Positions 1 to 11,900 are shown, counted from the stretch's first letter. The stretch: DNA of 64,000 bases from Liolophura sinensis (GCF_032854445.1 NC_088306.1:24649764-24713763), one strand, 5' to 3'. The notes: generated from the sequence alone by a model not told the origin. Numbers and translations are program-made.

Positions 1-1204
1 GAGCGGTTGTCACTTTTCATTTGCTCCTATTTAAAATCCAATCGACGTGAAGTATTTGCCCGTTCCGCCATGTGCCTGTGGATAAAGGTTTCAGAAAGCA
101 GCCGGCAAACGGAAGCTTAAGTCTAGCAGTTATACAACATGCTGAGAACAAACTTCGTGAATACTACCCTAAAACCCAAAGCACTAAAGTCCTCAAACAA
201 TACCGGTGTTCCAAGAGCAATGAAAATAACACCACCCCTCGGGATTTCAACAGAACAGATGCAAGTTACAGAGGTATAATCCGTAATATTTGCTCAAGCA
301 AATTGCACACAGGGACAAAAAAATAGCGATTGGTATAAGTTACAAAAGGCACGTTCAGGATTTTAAAGAAAACTCTTTTCACTAAGCCTCGATCAAAGAA
401 TGGCCGAGCTTGGCTTTTTAAACTCTATTAGGTGCAACACGATCAGGCCTGTCAGTCGCAGAGATCGCAAAATGACCCTCGGGAACCCCAATTAGGCTCC
501 GTGAGCATCAACACGACGAACACAGCATAAATGTCTTAGAGCTCGAAGTGCGCCACGGTGTGGAACAACGCTGTCTATTTCTGCGGCCTGTAATATGATT
601 ACGCCGATTGAGTCCGCATGAAAATAGCATTGCGATTGTTCCAAACAATTCATTTTAACACAAATGAACTCAGTGGACAAAGAACACACAAATGTGTCCC
701 AAAATGTAGTCCCAGCTGTCACTGCAAAGGGACTTGTCACAGTGTCGCTTTTATAAAAAGGCCATCATCGTAAAGCTGAAGACTTTTCAGCGTCACGTTG
801 ACGTCACAAAAAAAAACTAACAGGGCAACTCAGTTACCTTAACTCAGTCCCCTTAGAAAAACAAGATCGATATATTGTTAGTGGCCTTTCACAAAGCAGA
901 CATACACTGCAGACTCGTGAGTTTAAATACAGTTGGTGTTATTGGTAACATAGCTATCTGGATCTAGTAAATGGCATACAGCAAAGGAGATGTATGCAGT
1001 TGAGACGTAGGCAATTGATTTTAATAACAACTATATGCTCCAACGATATCCTCGGTCTGGATTACCGTTATGTTTTGTGTGAACAGAACCTTACTTATTT
1101 CAAGTGAATTTGTCCTGTACCCAATGTGCTTTAATACGGTCGTACAATATGTCACATTGTCATTAAGCCATGGTGCTGAAGATTATAGCAGCCTCCCTCT
1201 CCCC
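1..1204. other. No recognisable gene
   Basis: No recognisable coding, RNA or repeat feature. Open frames at 72-326 (plus) and 492-740 (minus) are short, do not resemble any family I know and lack convincing splice sites. Confidence 0.6.
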
Positions 1205-1313
1205 AACTCCCAAGCTCTGTTCGGTTTTCACTCAACATAATGCTGACCGCCATCCTATAAGTGAAATATTCTTGAGTACGGCGTAAAACGCCGATTTAAT
1301 ATAGAAATAAAGA
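1205..1313 (+). repeat. SINE-B 3' fragment
   Basis: This is the 3' half of the SINE-B family: a block resembling 'TAATGCTGACCGCC', then 'GTGAAATATTCTTGAGTACG' (1261-1280) and 'GCGTAAAACGCC'. The same order recurs at about nine other places in the window. The tRNA-like head is missing, as expected for 5'-truncated or decayed copies. Confidence 0.75.
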
Positions 1314-1559
1314 GTATAGGCCATATTTACCCGGAAACGTGTGGAGATTTGCTAACTATATTACGCTGGTGTCTCGTGTATTCGAAAAACCTGTAACTTA
1401 ATGGAGTACTAGAGTAATCTAACCACGAAAACAACTCAAGAGGTTTGTAAATTTCGTAACCTCTTTGACCCCTTTCGGATAGTTCATATCTTATAGTCCC
1501 GACATACTGACTCACCTACCACTACCACTGTATTGCGTTACACGATGTAAATAAAATTT

Positions 1560-1818
1560 GCAGGTGGGGTTAGCACGCCAGCTCGGCGAATTACCTAAAA
1601 GCCTCTCACCAACACGGTCGCTGAGAGTTCAAGTCCAGCTCATGCTAGCTCCCTCTCCAATCATACGTGCCAAGGTCGTCCAGCATCCTGTGGATGGTCA
1701 TGGGTTTCCCCCGGGCTCTGCCCGGTTTCCTCCCACCATAACGCTGACCGCAGGCGTAAAACTGAAATATTCTTGAATATGAGGTAAAACACCAATCAGA
1801 TAAAGACGGTCAAATAAA
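1560..1818 (+). repeat. SINE-B, near full-length tRNA-derived retroposon
   Basis: It has a tRNA-like head ('GGTTAGCACGCCAGCTCGGC') with a box-B-like GTTCAAGTCC. A GC-rich middle ('CCGGGCTCTGCCCGGTTTCC') follows, then the family 3' end 'GAAATATTCTTGAATATG' and an AAAT-type tail. Head, body and tail occur in the same order as in the copy at 26428. RNA polymerase III transcription is expected from family knowledge, not shown here. Sequence decay suggests an old copy. Confidence 0.85.
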
Positions 1819-1875
1819 TAAAGACTTACAGCATATAAAGCTGTGCCGACAATATGAGTGTTAGCAAATCGATGA

Positions 1876-2045
1876 AACACGTAACCAATGAAATACGCCC
1901 CCCTGTCAATCTGTCTCGCGGTTTATTCCAACTGTTCATGTAAATGTTTAAATCGTAGCAAATTACACCCCTCTTGTCATCATGCCTCTAGCAGATTTAG
2001 GTAAAAATACGGTGATGTTATTAGACGTCACTAGTCTTGAATTTC
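1876..2045 (+). repeat. Dispersed repeat family E, copy 1
   Basis: Shares ordered blocks with 21293-21475 and 60968-61100: 'CACGTAACC', then 'TTCCAACTGTTCATGTAAAT', an AAATAG/AAATCG block and 'CCTCTAGCAG'. With copy 2 it also shares a 'GTGATGTTATTAGACGTC'-like end. No coding frame is conserved, so this is probably a non-autonomous mobile element of unknown class. Confidence 0.6.
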
Positions 2046-4958
2046 TTTTCAAATTTTTATAACTGAAAACGAGTAATTTGCACGACTGGGGTTATCGATT
2101 AGGTCTAATCAAAAAGCATATAAGTTGAGTACTGCTAACATTTCTTTGAAACAGTGTCGTACTTTTTCTCCGTTATAGTGCAGAATACCTAGACAAAAGG
2201 ATTCGATTCCAAGGTCTAGCGTAGAATTGCACAGCTCTGGCATTTCACTCTAATCGCCCGAGAGGCAGGGTTTGTTGTCTGCTTGATAGACCACATCGAG
2301 GACAAACGATTCAAACGCTGGCCACCCCTGCCTCGGTTGTTCAAATCACCAAGCCTCCTGGTCTAATGATGGTCATTTGTTAAGGAAGGTTAAACGCCTA
2401 GTCGACTTGTCGACTCTCATTGTACGTGTGTTCTCTCTACGTCACCCCAGAGGGTTCCAAACAACTCAGTTGTGGGAATAGGTTTCGACCACATAACCCG
2501 GCGCTGTATAAAATATCTAGGAGTGTCTGTTGACTTTACTTAGAAGTTTTGGCAAGGAGACCATCTTTGCATCGCACAAATCCCACGTCATTTGATTGCG
2601 ACCGAACCCTCTTTTTGTGACAGCTATTGAATCAGTCTTCCTTTTTAAGCGCCGTCCGAAGGTAAACGTATAGCGGAAAAAGTTTTTTTTTTATTTCTTG
2701 TTATATCAATGATCCCAGTTTGAAGAAATTTGTTCAGGGTACACAGGAAGACGTCTGTGAGGTAAATACGAGATGTAAATTAGACTCCGTCAAGGGATGA
2801 AATCGGATTTGAGAAGGTAGTGGAATTCAGAAGATGGTATTCAGGTAGAACTGTATTGCCCTGCCACTAGGCTCTTCGTCCAGAAGCTTGGTGAATACAA
2901 TCAAATAAATAGGATTAGTGGCCGGTTAATTTTCCGATCACTTGGTTTCAGCCCTGCACCATAGTTCTCCGGAATAAAAGCTTTCGGTTGGACGTGAAAG
3001 GCGTCTGGACACGTAGGCCGGTGCAGTGCTCGCCTCATGATTAAGGTAAAGAGGCCTGTTCTTGTGCTGGACTGTTCAAAGGTTCCCTAGAAACCTTCTG
3101 CCTTCCAAAGGTTGTTGTATAGGTCAATCAGTCTTGTCGTATCGAACAATCTATGTGTAGTAACAGAGAACCATCACGTCACCGATCAATATGCTCAGTC
3201 GTCTGTCTCTACATCTACATTTACTTAATTCAACACCAGCACAAGAACATTCCAGGGTAAAGGTGGAGGGTCTTGGGCAGGATGGGGGAGCTGTTTTTCT
3301 CGCAGATTGTTGGTCAAAGTAGCCCGCCAAACGGAGTGCGCTATCTCCATAATGTACAAGACGAGGCATTTCGCGGCCGACCTATCTATCGTCTTTCTCT
3401 ACCCCGTCTTTCTCTCCTGGTTCCACAATAGCATTCATATCCATCAAATCCTTGACGTTCTAATATACTGAAAGTTTCTCCCCGGAAGACATGTTCTCCG
3501 AATCCTGACCGAACGAATACAAAGCCGTTCCAGACAGCATTGCGAGAAAATTACTTTCCAGCAAGGGTTGAGCAGCTCAAAGCTTTTCTTCCCCCGACCT
3601 CATGTAGCTATCTTTGCATTTAGATTCACTTGTCGGATTTGCCAATAATAATGCGGGTACAGAAGTGAGATGAGAGTAACTGGGTTAGACAAGGGCACGA
3701 CTTTATAAACAGCTCCCTCCTCAATGTTACAGTAGATGATGAGAACGCTCGTTTGAAGCACAGCTATATCGCCCCACGCCATTGTGAATTTCTCCCCAGC
3801 AAGATTTACGACAAATTCAGATTGGTAATGGCACACCAGAAGTCACTGTCAAGTTCAAGTAATATACGAATATGGATATCAGTCTCGGAGAAAACTCCAG
3901 TCAGCGTATACAGGTAACAATAAGGCTGATTGAAATAACTCTAACAGTACTCAGCCTGGCCGAAAATGTCATTCACATTTTTACCATGCTAAACGGCATA
4001 ATTTTGTGGAATCTAGGCGACATCCTTAAAGCAGCCGTAAACCATAATAAATATTTCGGGACAAAAATCGCAAGACGAATTTTCGAGACAACTTTCATTA
4101 CTTATCACTAAAGGACTATAGAGTGCAGAGAGACAGTCGTACAAGGAGAAGCTCTTCACAGTATGCATGCTTAGCCAACAACACAATACGTAATGGCGAT
4201 TTGGGTTATTTTATTTCATTACACTCTTACTTCCTTTACGACGTGCAAACTATTAAAACGAGATGTTTCTTACGCTAAGATTACAAAGATTCTCGCCATA
4301 ATTCTCTTCCAGATAAAAGAGGAGGTCAAACAGAAAAACATGCATGTATTTCATATCAAAATTTAAAAAAATGTCTTGAATTGATGTCCCCAATAAGTAT
4401 ACAAGAAATCAGGTTAGAACTGCATTCAATTAAAGAAACCGGATAAAACGTCTATAAGTGTAATGTGTGTCTCGTAAGAAGGTCGTTTAATACACATTAA
4501 AGTTGAGTAATGTAACTGGTGAACCACAGTTCTATATCTATCCTATATCTGTAAACCTGCATTAATGTAGCGTTTAAAAACCTGGGGCCTATTTTTACAG
4601 GGGAGATAAGCATTCTATCCACTGAACAAGAGAAGATTTTGTGGAGGTTAACATTTACATGTAGATAACCGGAAATTGACAACTGCCGAACCTTCTCCCT
4701 ATTCATCAGTAAGCGTAAAATGAAAAAATAAAATAAAACATGAATTTCCAGATATTTATCTCCGTGAGAGACAAATGCAACTGTCTTATATATTAAGCGA
4801 TGGGTTTTTTTTTACTTCTTTTGCCCATTGGAAGAGTTTCAACGCAATAAAAAGTTTTGCTCGTTGAATTTCAAATGACCCCGCATGTCTTATCAACCCT
4901 GGGTTGTCTTCTTTGCAAGGGTAACAGATCCACATTAGAGTCCATTTCATTTCCACAG
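2046..4958. other. No recognisable gene; one unrecognised minus frame
   Basis: Nothing recognised. A 78-codon minus-strand frame at 3836-3600 has protein-like composition (aliphatic, with an AWGD motif), but no family match comes to mind and no good acceptor precedes it. Homopolymer T runs lie at about 2682 and 4806. A 9-bp inverted pair (GAGGCAGGG / CCCTGCCTC, about 2252 and 2327) is probably chance. Confidence 0.5.
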
Positions 4959-5176
4959 CTCGGGGAATGGGCGTAAGAAGTCTTCATAATGCCTATTTAT
5001 ATTCTAGGCGGATGATAAGAAATCTGAAGCGATGTCTAGATGAGCTGCCAGGGAAACACGGGTACATTAAATTCACTACGGTGCTCATATCCGTTCGTGA
5101 ATATTTAAAAGGCTCGCTTGGCACGCAATATCACGGAAGACGCGGTCATAGGTTTATTGGAGTAAGGGACTCATGA
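4959..5176 (+). CDS. Possible terminal exon, unrecognised protein
   Basis: I do not recognise the product. A strong-looking acceptor (pyrimidine-rich 'CCATTTCATTTCCACAG' ending at 4958) is followed by an open frame of about 72 codons ending in TGA at 5174-5176. The predicted peptide is basic, with a stretch containing RRMIRNLKRCLDELPGKHG. It has no signal peptide and no obvious membrane segment. Third codon positions are not clearly GC-biased, unlike the candidates at 6811 and 8304, so chance is a serious alternative. There is no nearby AATAAA that would decide the matter. Confidence 0.2.
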
Positions 5177-5179
5177 TGG

Positions 5180-6140
5180 AACGGAGACGTGGGGAAACAG
5201 CTACGGTTGGATAATCTCAAAGAGCTATGTTAATCATGTCCTCTTTTACACAAATGTTTGATAGTTTCAGTGGATTGTGGTGGGGGTGATGGGAGGTATA
5301 GGAGCGTTCAGTAAATGCAAAACTTAAGCTGACAGATGTATGGTTTTCTGGACATGATGCCCATTCCCCTTTTAATAGTGCCGTACCAAAAAGAAAAATG
5401 TGTCATTTTCTTTGTGATTACAATTTCAGTCCAGTCAAATTGCACCACCTTTCAATCTTCCGCACTCCTATATCCTATGACACCGAAGAGTTCCGATCCA
5501 TCAGTGACAACTCACTGACGACACGGCTGGCCCATGTCTTTTTTTCACAACACTTTGGTATTGAGTTAGTGTTAGGGTTTGAGTGGTGTCACCCTTATGA
5601 TCACATGTGGTTGTATGTCCTATAAAACGTATGAGGTGGTGGATGGGGGGTGGGGTGGGGGTGTTGGTATTAATTTGTACTGACTGGCGTTGTTCCGTCC
5701 CTACGATGATGTACGCTAGACAGTAAAACGAAGCTGATTCAGAATATTTAGATTATAATAATAACAACAACAACAATAATAATAATAATATTAATTTCCA
5801 ATCAACTTAGAAAAAATAAAATTAATGCTGACAATAATACTCCGTTATTGAATATGCAAATATAAACATATATACGTGTACAGAGTGGGATTACCTGGAT
5901 ATGATCATTGGTGAGTAGGGTAGCGTTAGCATAAAAGAGGCAGTTCCATAATGGTAAGATATATGGGTTCAAATCCGTACGTAAGTCTTTTTTACTTCTA
6001 CTATTGGGTCAGTCTTATGGGCGAATTCCAGAGTGACCGAGATAAACCACAAACCTTTGATAAGTTACTGACGAAATTTCTCACGTGTGACGACATACAC
6101 ACCATGTTGCTGAAAGACAATTGGTTTACTGCGAACTGGC
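5180..6140. other. Intergenic or intronic DNA with microsatellite
   Basis: Contains a G-rich patch near 5640-5670 and the AAT/AAC microsatellite listed separately. A tRNA-like fragment around 5920-5980 ('GGGTTCAAATCC') may be a decayed SINE head. No gene seen. Confidence 0.5.
5756..5792. repeat. Imperfect AAT/AAC trinucleotide microsatellite
   Basis: A run of AAT and AAC triplets ('AACAACAACAACAATAATAA'), interrupted at both ends. Confidence 0.85.
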
Positions 6141-6318
6141 TTATAGACTGTGCACTCGCCCACACAATGCGGTATAGACTGTGCAGTCGTCCACACAATG
6201 CGGTATAGACTGTGCAGTCGTCCACACAATGTGGTATAGACTGTGCAGTCGTACACACAGTGCAGCATAGATTGTGCAGTAACTCACACAGTGCGGTATA
6301 GACTGTGCAGTCGCCCAT
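6141..6318. repeat. 31-bp minisatellite, about 5.7 units
   Basis: Units start at 6141, 6172, 6203, 6234, 6265 and 6296 with exact 31-bp spacing. The core is 'TATAGACTGTGCAGTCG' followed by a CCCACACAATGCG-like half. Units 2 and 3 are nearly identical; units 1, 4 and 5 carry several substitutions. Because 31 is not a multiple of three, all frames are cycled, and the minus-strand frame of about 100 codons here is a by-product of the repeat. Confidence 0.95.
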
Positions 6319-6330
6319 GTTTATTTGATT

Positions 6331-6545
6331 GATGTTTCACGCCGTACTCAAAAATATTTCACTTATACGACGGCGGCCAGCATTGTGGTGGAAGGAATCT
6401 GGGCAGAGCAGGGGGGGGGGGACCTAAGACCATCCGCAGGTTGCTGCCAGACCTTCGCACGTACACTCGGAGAGGGAGCCCACATGAGCTGGACTTGAAC
6501 TCAGTGCAACCGCATTGATGGCGTGCCCCCCCCCCCCCCCCTCCC
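6331..6545 (-). repeat. SINE-B, minus orientation, with poly-C expansion
   Basis: Reading the minus strand, the order is tRNA-like head (GTTCAAGTCC box B at about 6490-6500), GC-rich middle, then the 'GTGAAATATTTTTGAGTACG' block and ATCAAT tail near 6331. A poly-C run (6526-6541) and a G run (about 6411-6420) sit in the element and probably arose by slippage. Both inflate spurious glycine/proline-rich frames. Confidence 0.85.
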
Positions 6546-6810
6546 TTTCCCTTGGCCACGAAGCACCCCCCTCCCCCTCCAAGCCGCTCCAACCCCGTGT
6601 TTCTACAAATTCCCTGTCCATGACCGAGATTGAAATCTCACCTAGTGTGTCTTCACGATTAAGACAATCGTCTTAACCACTATCAGGATTGTTAAAGGCA
6701 CTCAGAGTTAAAAAGATATCACCATGTATCAAGCCGTAAAAACCGACAGCTGTTTATCCCCCCCAAAAAAAATAGGATGAGCAATGCGTGTTTATTGTGA
6801 TGGATTGCAG

Positions 6811-6892
6811 TGTCTCGGGCTGGCTGGACAAGGCTTTTAACGACGTCCCGGAGGACATGGATCCCTCAAACAGGCAAATGGCCAGTGACTGA
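6811..6892 (+). CDS. Putative terminal coding exon, unidentified gene
   Basis: Directly seen: an acceptor 'GATTGCAG' ending at 6810, then an open frame to TGA at 6890-6892. The peptide contains SGWLDKAFNDVPEDMDPSN and ends QMASD. About 70% of third codon positions are G or C in otherwise AT-rich DNA, which is what makes it look coding. The peptide is acidic and hydrophilic, like a cytoplasmic or secreted tail. I do not recognise the family. Alternatively the exon could splice out before the stop (a weak GTGACT at 6884) and join the second candidate at 8304. No AATAAA was seen within several hundred bases downstream, which weakens the call of a last exon. Confidence 0.4.
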
Positions 6893-8303
6893 CACAGCGG
6901 AGAGGAGCAGGCCCCCTTTACTCTCTCAGCGGGACACGGTGTCAATCATTTTCCACTTTCAAAGAAACTTCTGCAGTTTCCAGCGTCATTTATTTACAGA
7001 CAAAAAAGACATCAGAATTGTCCTTATGGACCTATGCGCACAGTATGCACAGAAGAAATCTTGGGTAAAATGTATTACTGAGACAGGGTCTGGTGATATA
7101 CTAACTGTCGCCGACAGTTATAGGGCCGTCAATGGGCCTTGAGATGTCAGTTAGTCGTGGTGGGAAGGCGTTAATGGTGACATTTGCACAAAACAGAAGG
7201 CACCGCGATGACATAGGCGAAAAATGTTCCTGATAATTGAGGCTTAATTACAAACTGTTTGTAAGTCGCTTTTAACATTATCTGGTTTAAAACTTTGAAA
7301 ACGCATTCTTTGATGGTGTTTATGTTGAAGTCTATGGGTGTACGTGTGAAAAATACCATAAATTGAATGCATTTTCTTTTGCGAACTTAGCCGTGCATCT
7401 GCATTAAACGTTCAATGGCTTCACAGCTTTAAAGTTTTCTATTGACAGTCCTGTATTTCGTAAAATACAGCCAATGGAGTTAGTGTTAATTGTCTCTATC
7501 AGCTAAAGAAACCCGCTTGCGGGATGGGTGTTTGTGGTGTGTACGGTACTAACAAAATACAGGAGAGAGTGTTAATAACGCAGTCTGGAGGTTTATCATA
7601 TGGATGCGCGGCTATATGCACTCGGGAACAGTAGAATAGATGTTCACTCTTCGAAAGAGCATCCCGTCAAACTCTACCAACAGTGTTATGACTTACTGTA
7701 GCGGTGGAAACACCATCTGGGCGTCTTCACGAAAGACCGTTGAAAGTCTTCAGCAATTACCATTTATCTTAACGTATACTTTAGCGGCAGGGTTAAAACA
7801 GACAGTTGGCGAACCCGAGCTCGGAACAATGTATTTGCCCTTGTCAAGTTACAACCTCTTCTTTTTCCCCTCCAAGAGACTGTATTGTGTACATCTCATT
7901 GTGTGTCTGCGTTTGGATAGTCTGCATCCGGGAAAAGAAAGAACAAAGATGTAGGAATACCCTCATCAAGTGGCACTGTGATCGTTCCATAGACAATTTC
8001 ATACTGTACTATAGTCTCTATTCTGAAGTGAAAAGTCCATCTCATTTCAACAAAATGTTGTTGACGTTTTCAGGGTTTTGTCTGAAACTTGGCACTTCAA
8101 CAGAAACTTGCACTCAAATTGCCTGATAAATATTGGCTTTGACAACATAACCAAGTGAGTAATGTTTAGGGGAATGTGTGTGCGTGTGTGAACATCGTTA
8201 AACAAAAAAAAACAATTTTTGAAGTCTATAAATTACAAAGGCATATGTACAGAGGTATGAGCTATGACACCACGAATACTATGTATAGCTCGAAAAAATG
8301 ACC
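6893..8303. other. No recognisable gene
   Basis: Between the two putative terminal exons. Frames at 7640-7954 and 7806-8126 (plus) have no recognisable product and overlap each other in different frames. No repeat copy noticed. Confidence 0.5.
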
Positions 8304-8427
8304 GAAGAGCGAACACACGCTCCGACGCATGCGCATTCGGAACTTACGCGCCACGGTCAAGAACGCCGAGGACATCATCCCTAAGAAGAAGACTACACAG
8401 AACAACAACAACGTCAGCATCTTATAG
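8304..8427 (+). CDS. Putative terminal coding exon ending in a PDZ-ligand-like VSIL
   Basis: The frame is open from just after an in-frame TGA (8298-8300) to TAG at 8425-8427. It encodes a basic stretch with LRRMRIRNLRATVKNAED, then a lysine run, an asparagine run and a C-terminal VSIL. About four fifths of the third positions from 8326 on are G or C, against AT-rich flanks, so this frame is preferred over the longer overlapping frame (8264-8488) that lacks such bias. The last residues S-I-L fit the class I PDZ-ligand pattern (S/T-x-hydrophobic), suggesting a membrane-associated protein tail; that is inference. The exact acceptor is unclear: the AG at 8307-8308 has a poor pyrimidine tract. 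The A6 run at 8292-8297 could hide a frameshift. An AATAAA follows 110 bases later. Confidence 0.42.
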
Positions 8428-8536
8428 ATCTGATTGTCACAATTATAAAGTTTTTATGAAAACTAAATTATGTACACTTTTATATTGAAGTAAACCATCC
8501 ACTATGAAAATGAATCATGAAAGAAGGAGAAATGTA

Positions 8537-8542
8537 ATAAAA
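8537..8542 (+). terminator. Candidate polyadenylation signal AATAAA
   Basis: A canonical AATAAA about 110 bases after the stop of the putative terminal exon at 8304-8427, on the same strand. In AT-rich DNA the hexamer is common by chance, so its value lies in its position. Confidence 0.35.
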
Positions 8543-8737
8543 TCTTGAAAACTAGCTGACACGAATACTTTATCTATGCAAGGCAGTTTGGGTTAAGGAT
8601 GATGAGAAATACCCCAGCTTGACAGGCACTCCATAGACGTGCTAACCAAGTTGAACAAGTGATCCCAGTGGCCACAGAATGCAATGAACATAAGGCAAAA
8701 GACACGTTATCTCACTAGGCCAGAACCCCTGTTTCGT

Positions 8738-8935
8738 TGTGCTTTGAAGTCGAGATTGACGCCGTACTTAAGAATTTTCACTTCTGTGACGTCTGTCAGC
8801 TTTTTGGGCGGAAGGATCCCGAGTGCCGGAAGTTAACAACTGCTAGTCGCAAGGAACTTGACATACCTCTTGACTTGGAGCCTCAACCAAACCTGCGAAG
8901 GCTGGGTTCGAAATCATGAGCACGTTGACCAGGGT
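8738..8935 (-). repeat. SINE-D, divergent tRNA-derived retroposon
   Basis: On the minus strand a tRNA-like region with a TTTCGAACCC box-B-like motif (about 8905-8915) leads into a body ending in 'GTGAAAATTCTTAAGTACGG' near 8760. That end resembles the SINE-B 3' block, but the middle (ACTTCCGGCACTCGGGATCC) is different. It is therefore either a separate family with a related tail or a highly diverged SINE-B. The 60-codon plus-strand frame here is an artefact of the repeat. Confidence 0.5.
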
Positions 8936-11900
8936 CTGACAGCTGCAGAGAGTCAACGGTCTACCGAGGGCCCATTGAAGGCTTGACGAGTTTCGAGTGT
9001 TTTCCTAGAGTCTGATCAGAACGGGCTATTCGTGACCAGACTGTGATGCCGCGTGGTCAGATTTTGAAAACAGGGTAACGGCAGAGTGGAACACGCTTTA
9101 TCCCTAAAAGGCTTATCTGGGGATTATTAGGTGTTCGCTGGGCACGTTAACAGGCTTAACACTCTTCTTTAATAAAACGTTTTAACGTCTCAGACGGTAA
9201 AAGCAAATTCCCAGACCTGCCGGTAACAGCAGTGATGTTTCACGCGGGTGGATCAGATTTGGACGCTGATGGTGGGCGAGATAGTATGACAACACATTGT
9301 TAGTTTACCCTCTCTGGCTTAATCTTTCTTAATTATATTACATGAATTGTAGGTGTGGTGTTCCGCCCACATTTGCATGCATGTAGTAGAATGAATTCAA
9401 CATTACCGACAGATTGAGTGGTTTATTAACATTTGCAATAGCTACTTTAGTAAACTTCTGAATTGAAATAGGATTTATACGCTATATTTAAGGACAAATG
9501 TAACAATTTCCAGAAATACATTCGCTCATTGAATGAATTATGTTTAACCCCGTACATATTCATTTTTCACGATCGCCATGTATATATATCTATACCGCAC
9601 ACTGTTTCTGAGCGTTCGAAGTAAACCACTGCACCTCACCAGAATGTATTCAAGTGGTCACGGATGTCTACAGGTCACATGTCAACAAGTTAACATCATG
9701 TGAGAAAAACTTTGAATTTGTTTCAGGCACTTAACACCAGAGTAAGCCCGTGGATCTGCCGAATACTGGTGCAAGCACAACACATGGGTCATCGGCTATA
9801 ATACATGTATACAAATAACGTTCCTCGGTGATCAATTTTAACTGATCGATCGGGTATGGATTGGTTGATCGATACGAAATGTTACGCAGCTGCCCCAAAA
9901 TCTGACATCCATTGTGTGTCAAGTTAAAGGGTAGCATGACCAAAACATAGCGTTCGTAACGCACTGACCTAATTCGTGGGGATCAAAATGAAAATGGATT
10001 CCATGCCTAACGACAATTAAATGTCGTTTGCTATTTGCTGCGAGGGATCGTGAAAATGACCCCCGCGGAGCGAGCAGGTCCTGTATGAGTCCATGAAGGA
10101 GAGGATAGGGAGTGTTAGGCTATCCTGTTATCAGGACTAGCTTGTTAAATGAACATGTTAGTAATTACCCGATTTGCGCAAAAGACCCGGCCCTTACATA
10201 AAATTCCACTTAGAGCTTTTCTGCGATCCGTTGTTTCCACGGAAGCATTAGCGCGTGGAAGTGTTGGGCCTGGCCAGGGCAGTATAATGGGTGAACACGC
10301 GGACAGGAGCTAAACCAAGACATCTTAGGCTTTGAGTTTCCCTCCGGGGGCCCGCTTGGCTATTAAATTAAAAGGTTGTCCGTGTTGTTGTCCCAATGAT
10401 AATGCCTTGTCGATCGAATAAACACGTTTCATCTCAAAGAGCCGTATCTGCTAACAAAGCTGAAGTAGAAGCCGCATGGATAGCCCCCTTCCTAGGCTTA
10501 TAGACCACTTCCAATGGCCTTTTCGTCTGGTATGAACGCTTTAACCCCTTGACCCCTAACATATCTCTCAGTCAAACCTAGCGGCACTCTGTGGTCATCC
10601 ATCTAGCCCACAGGCTGTGGTCTCACAACACTTTATTGGCTTTCAGAATGACGCGAAAATCCTTGTCTACATCCACTAAGCATGTGCAAGACACATTCTT
10701 GTAAAGACCTGAGCTCAGTTTCCTTTGAAGATCCTCAGAAGCTCAAGACCACATGGCACAGACATGGAAACACATTCATTGTAAAGCCCTGCAAGCGTGA
10801 TGAGTCCTTGTGTCTTCCCTTTCGGTCACAGCCATTATCTTTCGTTCAGGACTATACGAAAAGTGTAGGACCTTGCTAAAGTTCGAGATCAATTGTTGAG
10901 TATTCGCATTAAATTTCCACAACATTTTCCCATCAAAATGTTTTCCGGGCTCTCTTTGTTTTAAAATACTCTATAACATAAATGAACCGCCACAGTATCT
11001 TCATTAATTTGATGCTGCATATGAATTTTATAAAGCCTTAGATAGCAAAAATTGTTGTGAAGAAAGGGATTACCAGAAGGCGTATGCTGAGGACATTAAA
11101 CTTAAAAGCAGAATTGGCATCTAGTTTTAAAATTTTTCACAAAAAGGTTCCCATCACGTAGATAACATTTCCAAGTCTACCTTCAAACTTTAGTATAATA
11201 CGGATATGTCAAGACCGATTTTATAGCTTTTGCTTTTCTGAAATAATATAATAATCGGCGTTTTCAAAACAATCTACTGTATCTGTTGGTGTACAAACGT
11301 TAATGACAAGTAATATGAAACGAAAGGCAGCATTTGTATGGCGCTAACTGTCTATCACACCGTTGCCATCGTGTTTACCGTTTCTCTGACAAAACACATG
11401 TACTACTCATCTTTGAGTTGACAAACCATAGATTTTGACGTGAACCTTCTGGAACCGCTAAGTGCTGTTGTAGGTTACAAAAAGATCCGTTAAGCATCTG
11501 CTGCTTCTCGCTGTAATGGCGGACTGCAGCAGGGTTGTTCATTAGTCACAAGTCGTGCGTTAATTGCCTAAATTGGGCGACAATGTGCCGATATGATGTA
11601 CGATGAGCATGATTCGCTTGAATTGTGATCCACGTGGCGTGCATAGGCAGTACGTGTATTTGTGCTCGGCCAGAAATGAGCATAACAGCTTCCTCAGTGT
11701 AAACGTCCATTCTACCAAACCTTTCAGATAAAGTGAACGGATATGCTATAGGATTGACCTCGGTTTTGTGAAGTGTTGGTGAACCTATAACTGGTGGTTG
11801 TGTCCACCCAATCTCGCTTATTAAGACATGACAACAACGACATGAAACTATTACACATAGCTGACCAATGATAAACCCAACTCTCAGCAATAACTCTCAG

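Noticed and set aside
6359-6621. Glycine-rich minus-strand proteins
   Set aside because: They derive from poly-C and poly-G runs inside a SINE-B copy.
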